Translations under genes and position numbers: made by a program | The notes under the pieces: generated by a model | Database searches by the model: none | Told to the model about the DNA's origin: nothing | What the model saw: only the letters and a program-made list of their open reading frames with translations | From: Flagellimonas oceanensis | GTDB lineage: Bacteria > Bacteroidota > Bacteroidia > Flavobacteriales > Flavobacteriaceae | NCBI RefSeq assembly: GCF_003992595.1 | Contig: NZ_RZNA01000047.1 | Span: forward strand, 300,065-364,064 | Direction of reading: 5' to 3' | Length of the DNA: 64,000 nt | Shown here: one piece after another, positions 26,792-35,299 of the stretch | Layout: every line of letters starts with the position of its first letter | Numbering within the stretch: the stretch's first letter is position 1

Positions 26792-27565
26792 ATGCAATTA
26801 CAATTGACCAAACCTATCTGCTTTTTCGATTTGGAGACCACGGGAACCAATGTGGCCAAGGATAGGATTGTCGAAATATCCATTCTCAAGGTTTATCCCA
26901 ACGGTAACAAAGAAAGCAGGACATGGTTGGTAAACCCGGAAATGCCCATTCCAGCGGAATCCGAGGCCATTCATGGAATTTCCGATGAAAAAGTGGTTAA
27001 TGAGCCTACTTTTAAGCAATTGTCCAAGGATATCTATGCGATGATTCGCGATAGTGATTTGGCAGGTTTCAATTCCGATAGGTTCGATATCCCTTTATTG
27101 GCGGAGGAAATGCTTCGGGCCGATGTGGATTTTGATATGAAGAGCATGGTTTCCGTGGACGTACAGACCATTTTCCATAAAATGGAAAAACGGACATTGG
27201 AGGCAGCCTATAAATTCTACTGTGATAAGAATTTGGACGACGCCCATAGTGCCGAGGCCGATACCTTGGCCACTTACGAAGTACTGTTGGCGCAATTGGA
27301 GCGATATCCTGAGTTGGAAAATGACATCAAAAAATTATCCGAGTTCACTACTCGAAGACAGAATCTTGATTTTGCCGGTTTTATCGGTGTGGATGAAGAT
27401 GATAACCCGATTTTTTCCTTCGGAAAGCACAAGGGTAAAACAGTGGATGAGGTCATGGAAAAGGAACCTGGCTATTTTGGATGGATCTTGAATGCCGATT
27501 TTCCATTGTACACCAAAAAAGTACTTACCCAGATTAAGTTGAGCAAGCTCAACAATAAGTTTTAA
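26792..27565 (+). CDS. DnaQ-like 3'-5' exonuclease with C-terminal DUF3820-type module
   Basis: 257 residues. DEDDh exonuclease motifs: Exo I FFDLETTGT near the start, Exo II NSDRFDIPLL near residue 95, and Exo III with HSAEAD near residue 155. The C-terminal 50 residues (FSFGKHKGKTVDEVMEKEP, then YFGWILNADFP) match the small module found at the end of exonuclease X-like proteins. It probably trims DNA 3' ends in repair or proofreading; it is not the replicative epsilon subunit by clear evidence. It starts the run of co-directional genes to cinA. Confidence 0.88.
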   Translation: MQLQLTKPICFFDLETTGTNVAKDRIVEISILKVYPNGNKESRTWLVNPEMPIPAESEAIHGISDEKVVNEPTFKQLSKDIYAMIRDSDLAGFNSDRFDIPLLAEEMLRADVDFDMKSMVSVDVQTIFHKMEKRTLEAAYKFYCDKNLDDAHSAEADTLATYEVLLAQLERYPELENDIKKLSEFTTRRQNLDFAGFIGVDEDDNPIFSFGKHKGKTVDEVMEKEPGYFGWILNADFPLYTKKVLTQIKLSKLNNKF

Positions 27566-27598
27566 GCTCAACCAAGAGCATAACCCCATAAACAAATT

Positions 27599-28210
27599 AT
27601 GAAACTGATTTGTATAGGACGTAATTATGTAGACCACATCAATGAACTCAGCAATGAGCGTCCAGATGAACCAGTGGTTTTCATCAAACCCGATTCTGCC
27701 ATCTTGCCCAAAGAACAGGATTTTTATATCCCCGAGTTTTCCGAGGACGTACACTACGAAGTGGAGGTCTTGGTCAAGATCAAAAAGGTAGGAAAACATA
27801 TTTCCAAGGAATTTGCCCATAAGTATTACGATGAAGTGGGTTTGGGCATAGATTTTACCGCAAGGGACCTTCAATCCAAATTAAAATCCAAAGGCCTGCC
27901 ATGGGAAAAGGCCAAGGGGTTTGACGGCGCCGCAGTAGTGGGCAAATGGCTGCCTAAGGATAAATTTGATGATTTGGACGACTTGAATTTCGCATTGTCA
28001 AAAAACGGTGGAACGGTCCAAAATGGAAATACTTCATTGATGCTATGGAAGATAGATGAAATCATAGCTTACGTATCCACATATTTCATGTTGAAAAAAG
28101 GCGATATCATTTTTACGGGCACGCCTGCCGGTGTTGGTAAAGTAAGCCCAAATGACTACCTTGTCGGTACCTTGGAAGGAGAGCAACTGTTTGATATTAA
28201 TGTAAAATAA
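27599..28210 (+). CDS. Fumarylacetoacetate hydrolase (FAH) family protein
   Basis: 203 residues with the FAH C-terminal-type fold: start KLICIGRNYVDH, metal ligands in HYEVEVLVKI (Glu residues), GIDFTARDLQ with Asp, and the FTGTPAGVGKV loop near the C-terminus. The family hydrolyses C-C bonds in, or decarboxylates, small diketo acids; small members like this include oxaloacetate decarboxylase/acylpyruvase-type enzymes. The stop overlaps the start of the Hpt gene (TAATG). Confidence 0.88.
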   Translation: MKLICIGRNYVDHINELSNERPDEPVVFIKPDSAILPKEQDFYIPEFSEDVHYEVEVLVKIKKVGKHISKEFAHKYYDEVGLGIDFTARDLQSKLKSKGLPWEKAKGFDGAAVVGKWLPKDKFDDLDDLNFALSKNGGTVQNGNTSLMLWKIDEIIAYVSTYFMLKKGDIIFTGTPAGVGKVSPNDYLVGTLEGEQLFDINVK

Positions 28211-28548
28211 TGATATACAACCTCGATAAGATAAATGAAATGGCGGAAGGTGATGAGGATTTCATTACCTCTGTAATCTCCGTGTTTTTGGAAGAAGTGC
28301 CAGAGGATTTGGAAGGCTTGGAAAAGGCCATCGAAGTCAAGGACTACGAAAACATATATAAGCTCGCACACAAGATCAAGCCCAATGTGGATATTTTGGG
28401 TATGGAGCAAACAAGGGCCAAGGCACTTGAAATAGAAACCTTGGGCAAAACGAACGGTAGCATGCAAGAGATTGAGGAAAAGTTTCCCGTACTTAAAAAA
28501 GATGTGCTACAAGTGGTTACCGAACTTAAAAACGACTTCGATTTATAA
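28210..28548 (+). CDS. Hpt (histidine phosphotransfer) domain protein
   Basis: 112 residues, all-helical. The phosphoacceptor His is H54 in the YKLAHKIKPNVD motif, matching the HxxK consensus of Hpt domains. It would shuttle phosphate between a hybrid sensor kinase and a response regulator, but neither is encoded nearby. It starts on the last base of the FAH stop and its own stop abuts cinA, so the three genes are tightly coupled. Confidence 0.86.
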   Translation: MIYNLDKINEMAEGDEDFITSVISVFLEEVPEDLEGLEKAIEVKDYENIYKLAHKIKPNVDILGMEQTRAKALEIETLGKTNGSMQEIEEKFPVLKKDVLQVVTELKNDFDL

Positions 28549-29799
28549 ATGCAAGCTGAAATCATCACCATTGGGGATGAGATTCTCATAGGTCAGATTG
28601 TGGACACCAATTCAGCGTTTATTTCCAAAGAGCTGAACAAAATTGGCGTCTCTGTCTATCAGATTACATCCATTCAGGATGATAGGGCGCATATATTGCA
28701 GTCCTTGAAAGAAGCAGGGGAGCGTTCTTCGGTTGTTATCATTACCGGAGGATTGGGGCCAACAAAGGATGATGTGACCAAACACACCCTTTGTGAATTC
28801 TTTGGTGATGAACTGGTTCAGGATGATGCTGTTTTAAGTCACATCGAAGAACTTTTCAGAAAATACATCACAACGCCCATTTCGGATTTGAACAGGGAAC
28901 AGGCCATGGTACCATCGCGGGCAACAGTGTTGCACAATGAGTTTGGTACTGCCCCGGGCATTTGGATGAAAAAAGGTAAGACGGCTTTCGTTTCCCTACC
29001 TGGGGTGCCGTATGAGATGAGGAATTTGATTGCCAAATCCGTTCTCCCAAAAATCATTGAGGAATACGATCGTCCGCATATTGTCCATAAAACCATCATG
29101 ACCTATGGAATGGGGGAGAGTGCCGTCGCCGAAAAGCTGGAGGACTGGGAGAACAATTTACCATCTTTTATCAAATTCGCTTATCTGCCCAATATTGGCA
29201 GTGTAAGGCTTAGGTTGTCGGCAAAAGGCAATGATAAGGATGCTCTTATGGCCGGTATTGAGGAACAAGTGCAAAAGCTCTATCCTTTGATTGGAGACAT
29301 TATATATGGTGAAGAAGAGGAAGATGGACGTGTGGAAAAGCAAGTTGGTACATTCTTGACCGATAAAAAAATGACTTTGGCCACTGCGGAGAGTTTTACA
29401 GGAGGTGCCATAGCGGAGCGAATTACTTCAGTTCCCGGGGCATCCAACTATTTCAAAGGCAGTATGGTGTGCTACGCTACGGAGGCCAAGGTAAATTTGT
29501 TGGGAGTGCCGCAAGAATTGATTGATGCACATTCCGTAGTGAGCGAAGAAGTGGCCATTGCAATGGCTAGCAATGTAAAAAACAAGCTCGGGACCGATTT
29601 CGCGATTGCCACAACGGGCAATGCCGGTCCCACCAAAGGTGACTCCGATGCCGAGGTGGGAACCGTATATATTGGTATTAGTACACCAAAACATAGTTTT
29701 GCCCAAAAATTCGTCATGGGTAGGAATCGGGAAAGGGTCGTGAAAAAGTCTGTAAACAAGGCTTTTGAGCTGTTGTACAAAGAAATTTTAAATTTCTGA
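28549..29799 (+). CDS. cinA: CinA family protein (nicotinamide-nucleotide amidase / competence-damage protein)
   Basis: 416 residues. The N-terminal molybdopterin-binding-like (MoCF/COG1058) domain shows [15 protein letters not shown] and [12 protein letters not shown]. The C-terminal PncC-like NMN amidohydrolase domain shows [16 protein letters not shown] and [10 protein letters not shown]. The fused protein removes NMN amide and pyrophosphate-type by-products in NAD recycling; earlier names refer to DNA damage or competence. It abuts the Hpt gene with no gap. Confidence 0.93.
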   Translation: MQAEIITIGDEILIGQIVDTNSAFISKELNKIGVSVYQITSIQDDRAHILQSLKEAGERSSVVIITGGLGPTKDDVTKHTLCEFFGDELVQDDAVLSHIEELFRKYITTPISDLNREQAMVPSRATVLHNEFGTAPGIWMKKGKTAFVSLPGVPYEMRNLIAKSVLPKIIEEYDRPHIVHKTIMTYGMGESAVAEKLEDWENNLPSFIKFAYLPNIGSVRLRLSAKGNDKDALMAGIEEQVQKLYPLIGDIIYGEEEEDGRVEKQVGTFLTDKKMTLATAESFTGGAIAERITSVPGASNYFKGSMVCYATEAKVNLLGVPQELIDAHSVVSEEVAIAMASNVKNKLGTDFAIATTGNAGPTKGDSDAEVGTVYIGISTPKHSFAQKFVMGRNRERVVKKSVNKAFELLYKEILNF

Positions 29800-29808
29800 A
29801 AAAGAATT

Positions 29809-29839
29809 TTGTACGTCCCATTAAAATGGTATAAATTTG
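29809..29839 (+). promoter_or_regulatory. Promoter of the rpmB-rpmG-DUF4295 operon
   Basis: TTG (29809-29811), 20-nt spacer, TAAATTTG (29832-29839): complete Bacteroidota housekeeping consensus, 34 nt ahead of rpmB. Confidence 0.75.
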
Positions 29840-29873
29840 CAGCCTCAATAAAATCACTCAAATAGTTAGGGAG

Positions 29874-30101
29874 ATGTCTAAAGTTTGTGAAGTAACAGGA
29901 AAAAAGGTGATGTTTGGAAACAACGTTTCCTTTTCTATCAATAAGACCAAAAGGAGATTCGATGCGAATGTCTCCAAGAAGAGATTTTATATTCCAGAGG
30001 AAGATCGTTGGGTAACCTTGAACGTTTCTGCCCGTGGGTTGAAAATCATCAACAAAAAAGGAATCTCTGCTGTCTTGAAGGAAATCAATTCCAAAAAGTA
30101 A
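29874..30101 (+). CDS. rpmB: Ribosomal protein L28
   Basis: 75 residues, basic. The start SKVCEVTGKKVMFGNNVS and the SARGLKIINKKG segment are typical of L28. It is the first gene of the conserved Bacteroidota group rpmB-rpmG-DUF4295. A full consensus promoter precedes it. Confidence 0.97.
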   Translation: MSKVCEVTGKKVMFGNNVSFSINKTKRRFDANVSKKRFYIPEEDRWVTLNVSARGLKIINKKGISAVLKEINSKK

Positions 30102-30129
30102 GTTGTAAAAGCATTATAAGTACAATACA

Positions 30130-30312
30130 ATGGCAAAGAAAGGAAATAGGGTTCAGGTAATTTTAGAGTGTACAGAACACAAAGAATCTGGTATGCCAGG
30201 TACTTCTCGTTACATTACCACCAAGAACAAAAAGAACACGCCAGATAGGATGGAAATCAAAAAGTACAATCCTATCCTTAAGCGTATGACCGTTCATAAA
30301 GAAATTAAGTAA
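30130..30312 (+). CDS. rpmG: Ribosomal protein L33
   Basis: 60 residues with the L33 features VILECTEHK and [14 protein letters not shown] near the middle and a KYNP(I)LKR-type C-terminal part. The zinc-binding Cys pairs of the C+ form are not present (only one Cys), so this is the zinc-free type. Second gene of the operon. Confidence 0.96.
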   Translation: MAKKGNRVQVILECTEHKESGMPGTSRYITTKNKKNTPDRMEIKKYNPILKRMTVHKEIK

Positions 30313-30350
30313 TCGCTTTTTATAAAGTAAAGGGCAGAAAATTATAAGCC

Positions 30351-30503
30351 ATGGCAAAGAAAACAGTAGCAACACTTCAGTCATCATCAAAGAGATTGAC
30401 AAAGGCCATCAAAATGGTAAAGTCTCCAAAAACAGGTGCCTACACTTTCGTAGAGTCTGTAATGGCACCAGAAATGGTTAATGACTGGTTGAACAGCAAA
30501 TAA
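30351..30503 (+). CDS. DUF4295 small basic protein
   Basis: 50 residues, starting MAKKTVATLQ and ending VNDWLNSK, highly basic. It matches the DUF4295 family, which in Bacteroidota lies directly after rpmG and before ftsY and may be a ribosome-associated protein; that role is inferred from context. A strong terminator follows. Confidence 0.88.
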   Translation: MAKKTVATLQSSSKRLTKAIKMVKSPKTGAYTFVESVMAPEMVNDWLNSK

Positions 30504-30529
30504 GGAAATTTCTCCTTGAACAATATTAG

Positions 30530-30553
30530 AGCCGCTTTTTAGCGGCTTTTTTT
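30530..30553 (+). terminator. Terminator of the rpmB-rpmG-DUF4295 operon
   Basis: Stem AGCCGCT / AGCGGCT with TTTT loop, then a run of about seven T. Confidence 0.88.
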
Positions 30554-30564
30554 ATGCCCAACAT

Positions 30565-32448
30565 TTAGTTTTTGTTGACCCTAAATGTGATTCTTCGATT
30601 GGTGACCACTGTGTTTACACGTAAGAGTAGCGTTGCCGTGTCCGAGGTTGTTGCTCCACAAACGAAAGCATTGTTGCTGGTGATCAGTCGAAATTGGGTG
30701 TTGTGTTCACTGGGAGTTGGGTTGGTTATGGTCAAGGTATTTGTAGTGGTCCCCGAATAAATGGCGGAGTCCGAAAGGTCCGACCACGTAGCCCCATTGT
30801 AATATTGCCATTGAAAAGTGTCCGCAGTAACTGTTGTGGAAATGTTTGTTGTACAACCAGGACAGGTCGTTGTATTTACCGGTTGGGATATAATGGTCGG
30901 GGCCGAACCAGCTTCCCTGTAATCATATGTGACATTGGAGTCATTGTCCGCAGGAACGGAATACCCATCCGAACCACTGGTTACCAGCCCATTTGAATCG
31001 ATGGTAACTGGGGTTGGCCCTAGAATACCATCATTGTTTCCATCTGTATAGCCAGCCTCACGAGTGTCGTAACATCCATCTCCATCGGCATCCAGTGCGA
31101 AGGAATCATAGTTTCCATCGGCATCGGAATCCAAAATCACATAAGAAAACAGCGCATAATCCGTGTCGTTGTCCTCTATAAGGTCAAACAGCCCATTTGC
31201 CCCTGAACCTGAAGTGGCTCCATCGATTATTCCATCATTGTTCATATCTGCCACACCAGTTTGATCAAGGGCTCCAGATTCCATCAGGTCGAACAGTCCA
31301 TCATTGTCCGAATCAAGATCAAGATGGTTGCTTATGCCATCACCATCAGTGTCACAAATCGAGCTGGCGAACAACTCACCTGTAAATCCCTCAGGTCCCG
31401 GACCTTGCTGGTTGACCAGTGTAAAGGTGTTGTTGTTGCCGGGAGTCCACGTAATGGTATTGAATGGAGTGCCGCCTTGTGCTTGCATCAATTCCAAAGA
31501 GGTGGAAGAAGTATTCCTGCTTCCGTATAAGGCTATTTCCCCAAATTCATTGACAACTAGGCGCAATCTCGGCACACCATTGGAGTTGGCCACCCATGGC
31601 TGATTCAAAAAGCTACCATCCGACTGGAACACAAAATACTCATCCCCAGCATCCAATGCCCCATTTTCAAACTCTAAAACTGATGGATGAACAGTGGTTC
31701 CATTGATATCCAACTGAAACGAATTGTCCATGGACGAAAAATCAATTCTTAAATATCCTGTGTCTGTATGGTTGATAACAACCGATCGCTCACCCACATC
31801 GGAGGAGGTCAAAAAAGATGCCTTGATCGCCGTGCAATACTCTTCTTCATCGGTAATCCCATCATTGTCGTCATCCAAATCAACTACATCAATAATTCCA
31901 TCGGAATCCGTGTCCGTTGCAGGGATGGAAGTGGTGGTAATGGTTACATTATCGATATATGCACGATCATTGCTATTGGACCAGTCGTTGTTTCCTTTGC
32001 TAAAGCGAATGGTGGTGTTATTGGACATGTAGGCCGTTATATCTTGGTCAAAAGTTCCGCTTTGACTCCCTGAAAAGGTGTTCAAGGTCGTGAAGGAAAA
32101 TCCATCGCTGGATATTTCAATCGCCAATGTTTCTCCAGACTCTAGACTCCAAGTACGCCAATCGAATGACAGGGAAGCACTGGAGTATGAACTCAGGTCG
32201 ACCGATCTTCTGATATTTTCCGTCCAGATATAGTAGAAGTAGAGTTCACTGCCCGTTATTCGGATATAACCGCTGGATGGATCGTTGTTGTCATTGTACT
32301 CCACCCAATTGCTGGACCAGTTTTGGGAACCATTGTTGTTGGCGTAGGAAACCGAACTGAAGTTGTCCGAAAATGTTTCTTGGGCAACGACGGTCAACGA
32401 ATTGATGGCAAGGAATAAAAAAAATAGTTTGTTAAGGGTAATTTTCAT
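30565..32448 (-). CDS. Large secreted protein with thrombospondin-type-3-like repeats
   Basis: 627 residues. A signal peptide ends near TVVAQ. Residues about 25-170 look like a jelly-roll/MAM- or LamG-like domain (FSDNFSSVSY, SFDWRTWSLESGE, AYIDNVTITT). Residues about 180-200 and 365-510 carry calcium-binding Asp-rich repeats (TDSDGIIDVVDLDDDND-like), and the C-terminal 110 residues are Ig-like (PTIISQPVNTTTCPGC). It ends VVTNRRITFRVNKN, without a recognisable CHU_C or Por type IX tail. It is probably a cell-surface or exported protein. It is opposite in direction to the ribosomal/ftsY genes around it and looks like an insertion in that conserved group. Confidence 0.82.
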   Translation of the reverse strand: MKITLNKLFFLFLAINSLTVVAQETFSDNFSSVSYANNNGSQNWSSNWVEYNDNNDPSSGYIRITGSELYFYYIWTENIRRSVDLSSYSSASLSFDWRTWSLESGETLAIEISSDGFSFTTLNTFSGSQSGTFDQDITAYMSNNTTIRFSKGNNDWSNSNDRAYIDNVTITTTSIPATDTDSDGIIDVVDLDDDNDGITDEEEYCTAIKASFLTSSDVGERSVVINHTDTGYLRIDFSSMDNSFQLDINGTTVHPSVLEFENGALDAGDEYFVFQSDGSFLNQPWVANSNGVPRLRLVVNEFGEIALYGSRNTSSTSLELMQAQGGTPFNTITWTPGNNNTFTLVNQQGPGPEGFTGELFASSICDTDGDGISNHLDLDSDNDGLFDLMESGALDQTGVADMNNDGIIDGATSGSGANGLFDLIEDNDTDYALFSYVILDSDADGNYDSFALDADGDGCYDTREAGYTDGNNDGILGPTPVTIDSNGLVTSGSDGYSVPADNDSNVTYDYREAGSAPTIISQPVNTTTCPGCTTNISTTVTADTFQWQYYNGATWSDLSDSAIYSGTTTNTLTITNPTPSEHNTQFRLITSNNAFVCGATTSDTATLLLRVNTVVTNRRITFRVNKN

Positions 32449-32462
32449 CGCAAACGTTATAG

Positions 32463-32537
32463 TAGGATGTGATGTAAAAATATACCATTACATCCTATGG
32501 CCTGTAAATTATGTTGTATAAGATGAAATAGGATGTG
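32463..32537 (-). promoter_or_regulatory. Three TAGGATGT repeats upstream of the surface protein gene
   Basis: TAGGATGT at 32463-32470 and 32529-32536 and its inverse ACATCCTA at 32490-32497. The first two inverted copies can form a 12-bp stem (one G-T) with an 11-nt loop. Candidate operator sites or a leader hairpin for the minus-strand gene starting at 32448. Confidence 0.4.
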
Positions 32538-32645
32538 TAAAAAACTGAAAACATGATGTTTATAAATTTTTGGATGCAATGTGCTTTTATAGGGGACAAT
32601 ATAGTTTAGATGTAAATTGGTTCAAAAAAACTCCCCTTACTTTGC

Positions 32646-32653
32646 TATCTTTG
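32646..32653 (+). promoter_or_regulatory. -7 element of ftsY
   Basis: TATCTTTG, full match to TAnnTTTG, 22 nt upstream of the ftsY ATG at 32675. Best TTG lies at a slightly long spacing (26 nt). Confidence 0.55.
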
Positions 32654-32674
32654 ACCATTATCAAAGAACACAGG

Positions 32675-33631
32675 ATGAGCTTATTCAAAAATATATTTTC
32701 AAAGGATAAAAAAGAGACCTTGGATAAGGGGCTCGAAAAGTCCAAAACCAGTTTTTTTGGTAAACTGGGCAAAGCCGTAGCAGGAAAATCCAAAGTGGAT
32801 GATGAAGTATTGGACAACCTGGAAGAAGTTTTGGTCACTTCCGATGTAGGTGTAAATACCACCCTAAAAATAATCGAGCGTATTGAAGAACGTGTGTCCC
32901 AAGATAAATATATGGGCACGGACGAACTTAATACCATTCTCCGTGAAGAGATTGCCGGTTTGCTTTCAGAGACCAATTCTGGCGAGGATACCGAAATTAC
33001 CGTTCCCAAAGACAAAAAACCCTATGTGATCATGGTGGTGGGTGTAAACGGCGTAGGCAAAACAACAACGATTGGAAAACTAGCCCATAAGTTTAAGGCG
33101 CAGGGTATGAAAGTGGTCCTGGGTGCAGCGGATACCTTCCGTGCTGCGGCTATCGATCAATTGGAAGTGTGGGCCAAACGTGTAGACGTCCCTATCATAA
33201 AGCAAAAAATGGGAAGCGACCCAGCTTCCGTTGCCTTTGACACCTTAAATTCCGCAGTGGCGGAAAATGCTGATGTCGTTTTGGTGGACACTGCCGGTCG
33301 TTTGCACAACAAAGTTAATTTGATGAACGAACTGTCCAAAGTAAAACGTGTTATGCAAAAAGTGGTTCCCGAGGCCCCTCACGAAGTACTTTTGGTGTTG
33401 GATGGTTCTACGGGACAAAATGCATTTGAGCAGGCAAAACAATTTACCAAGGCTACCGAAGTGAGCAGTTTGGCCGTGACCAAATTGGATGGTACCGCAA
33501 AAGGTGGAGTTGTCATAGGTATTTCCGATCAGTTCCAAATCCCGGTAAAATATATTGGCGTAGGCGAGGGGATAGAAGACCTTCAAGTGTTCAATAAATA
33601 TGAGTTTGTCGATTCATTCTTCAAAATATAA
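32675..33631 (+). CDS. ftsY: Signal recognition particle receptor FtsY
   Basis: 318 residues from the ATG at 32675; the longer frame to 32570 includes the promoter and is rejected. The N domain (SLFKNIFSKDKKETLDKGLEKS) lacks the long acidic A domain of E. coli FtsY, normal for Bacteroidota. GTPase motifs: GVNGVGKTTTIGKLA (G1), DTFRAAAIDQL, DTAGRLHNK (G3), TKLDGTAKGG (G4/G5). It targets SRP-nascent chain complexes to the membrane. Confidence 0.96.
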   Translation: MSLFKNIFSKDKKETLDKGLEKSKTSFFGKLGKAVAGKSKVDDEVLDNLEEVLVTSDVGVNTTLKIIERIEERVSQDKYMGTDELNTILREEIAGLLSETNSGEDTEITVPKDKKPYVIMVVGVNGVGKTTTIGKLAHKFKAQGMKVVLGAADTFRAAAIDQLEVWAKRVDVPIIKQKMGSDPASVAFDTLNSAVAENADVVLVDTAGRLHNKVNLMNELSKVKRVMQKVVPEAPHEVLLVLDGSTGQNAFEQAKQFTKATEVSSLAVTKLDGTAKGGVVIGISDQFQIPVKYIGVGEGIEDLQVFNKYEFVDSFFKI

Positions 33632-33637
33632 ATCACG

Positions 33638-35299
33638 ATGTACAAATACCTTATCTGTTCTTTTTTATTGATTGGTTTCATTTCCTGCAAACAGAAGGAA
33701 GCGCAACCCAAGGAAGATGTTGTTCTGTGGACGCCTTACAACGATTCTGCCGAGGTGGCTGCAAGTGCCGAAAATGAGAACAGAAGGATGCGGTATAAAT
33801 TCATCCAAAGCAGGGTATTGGACAAAAATGAAGTGTTTTTGCCGCTGTATGATGAAGTATCACAATTTACCGAAGCACAATATGAACAAATGAAGCCTTT
33901 GGTGTTGGAGCAAGATATCCCAACCATTCAAACCCATATTGACCAAGGTACTTTTACGTATGAGGATTTGGTACTTTTTTATCTGCATCGCATTTACAAG
34001 TACGAATTGCCGAACAATACCACCCTCAATACCATTATTGCATTGAATCCCAATGTACTCGAAGAAGCACGTCAGCTGGACGAAAACAAGGAAATTCACC
34101 ACCTTATTTATGGTATGCCCATTTTGTTGAAAGACAATATTGGAACTGCCGAAATGAAGACGACAGCAGGAGCCATCGCACTTAAGGACAATCAAACGGA
34201 TGATGCTTTTATCGTAGAGCACTTAAAACAAAAGGGGGCACTTATTTTAGGTAAAGCGAATTTGAGCGAGTGGGCCAATTTTATCTGTGGGGTTTGTCCT
34301 AATGGACAGAGTGCCGTGGGTGGCCAAACATTGAACCCCTACGGTAGAAGGGTTTTTGATACTGGGGGGTCCAGTGCAGGTAGTGGTACTTCCACCGCGG
34401 CCAACTACGCCGTAGGTGCTGTGGGTACGGAAACTTCTGGCTCTATACTTTCACCCTCAAGTCAAAACTCCGTGGTCGGATTGAAACCGACCATCGGCTT
34501 GTTGAGTAGAACAGGGATTGTTCCCATTTCAAGCACCTTGGATACTCCAGGCCCCATGACCAAAAATGTGACGGACAATGCGATTTTGTTGGACGCCATG
34601 TTAGGGAAGGATGATGCCGATTACAAATCGGTAAGTGCAGAACCTGGCATTTTATCCGCTTGGATGAACCCCGAACCTCTGAAGGAAATCCGTTTAGGTG
34701 CAATGAAGAACTTCATGGAACGCGATTCCATGTATGCTGCCAATGTCGAAGCGTTGAGAGAGGCTGGCGCACAAATCGTGGAATTTGAAGCAGAGAACAT
34801 TCCCCTTAAAGGTTTTACCACGCTGTTGAATCTGGATATGAGGGAGGATTTGCCTGCTTATATCAATGCTGAGGTCAAGGATAAAGATGCTGTACGGGTG
34901 GAATCCGTAGAAGATGTGGTTGCCTTTAACCAGCAAGATTCCCTTCTACGTATACCTTATGGGCAGGAACGTTTTGATGGAATTTTGGCGGACACAACTA
35001 CTACAGAGCAATTTGAAAAAATAAAAGAGGACTTAATGGAATCGGGAAGGGCCTTCTTCAATATCATGGAAGAAAAGGACCTCGATGCTGTGTTGAGCAT
35101 CAACAATTACCATGCAGGTTACGCAGCGGTGGCGGAATATCCTGCCCTGACCGTTCCCATGGGATATAAAACTACTGGGGAGCCAGAAAGTCTGACGTTC
35201 ATCGGAAAGCCTTTTTCTGAAGCGCATTTATTGCGTATCGGTAAAGCTTTTGAGGAATTGACCGAAGCAAGGGAAATCCCCGAAGGTTATCAGGATTAG
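33638..35299 (+). CDS. Amidase signature family lipoprotein
   Basis: 553 residues. A lipoprotein signal ends at lipobox ISC (Cys about residue 17). The amidase signature is present: catalytic Lys in GMPILLKDNIG, cis-Ser in FDTGGSSAGSGT and nucleophile Ser in GTETSGSILSP followed by NSVVGLKPT. It would hydrolyse an amide outside the cytoplasm or at the inner face of the outer membrane; the substrate is unknown. It is 6 nt after ftsY, so probably co-transcribed with it. Its stop overlaps the stop of the convergent serine hydrolase (TTAG). Confidence 0.88.
   Translation: MYKYLICSFLLIGFISCKQKEAQPKEDVVLWTPYNDSAEVAASAENENRRMRYKFIQSRVLDKNEVFLPLYDEVSQFTEAQYEQMKPLVLEQDIPTIQTHIDQGTFTYEDLVLFYLHRIYKYELPNNTTLNTIIALNPNVLEEARQLDENKEIHHLIYGMPILLKDNIGTAEMKTTAGAIALKDNQTDDAFIVEHLKQKGALILGKANLSEWANFICGVCPNGQSAVGGQTLNPYGRRVFDTGGSSAGSGTSTAANYAVGAVGTETSGSILSPSSQNSVVGLKPTIGLLSRTGIVPISSTLDTPGPMTKNVTDNAILLDAMLGKDDADYKSVSAEPGILSAWMNPEPLKEIRLGAMKNFMERDSMYAANVEALREAGAQIVEFEAENIPLKGFTTLLNLDMREDLPAYINAEVKDKDAVRVESVEDVVAFNQQDSLLRIPYGQERFDGILADTTTTEQFEKIKEDLMESGRAFFNIMEEKDLDAVLSINNYHAGYAAVAEYPALTVPMGYKTTGEPESLTFIGKPFSEAHLLRIGKAFEELTEAREIPEGYQD

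Noticed and set aside
32570-32674. N-terminal extension of FtsY
   Set aside because: Contains the -7 promoter box TATCTTTG at 32646 and the start of the normal FtsY N domain is at 32675.
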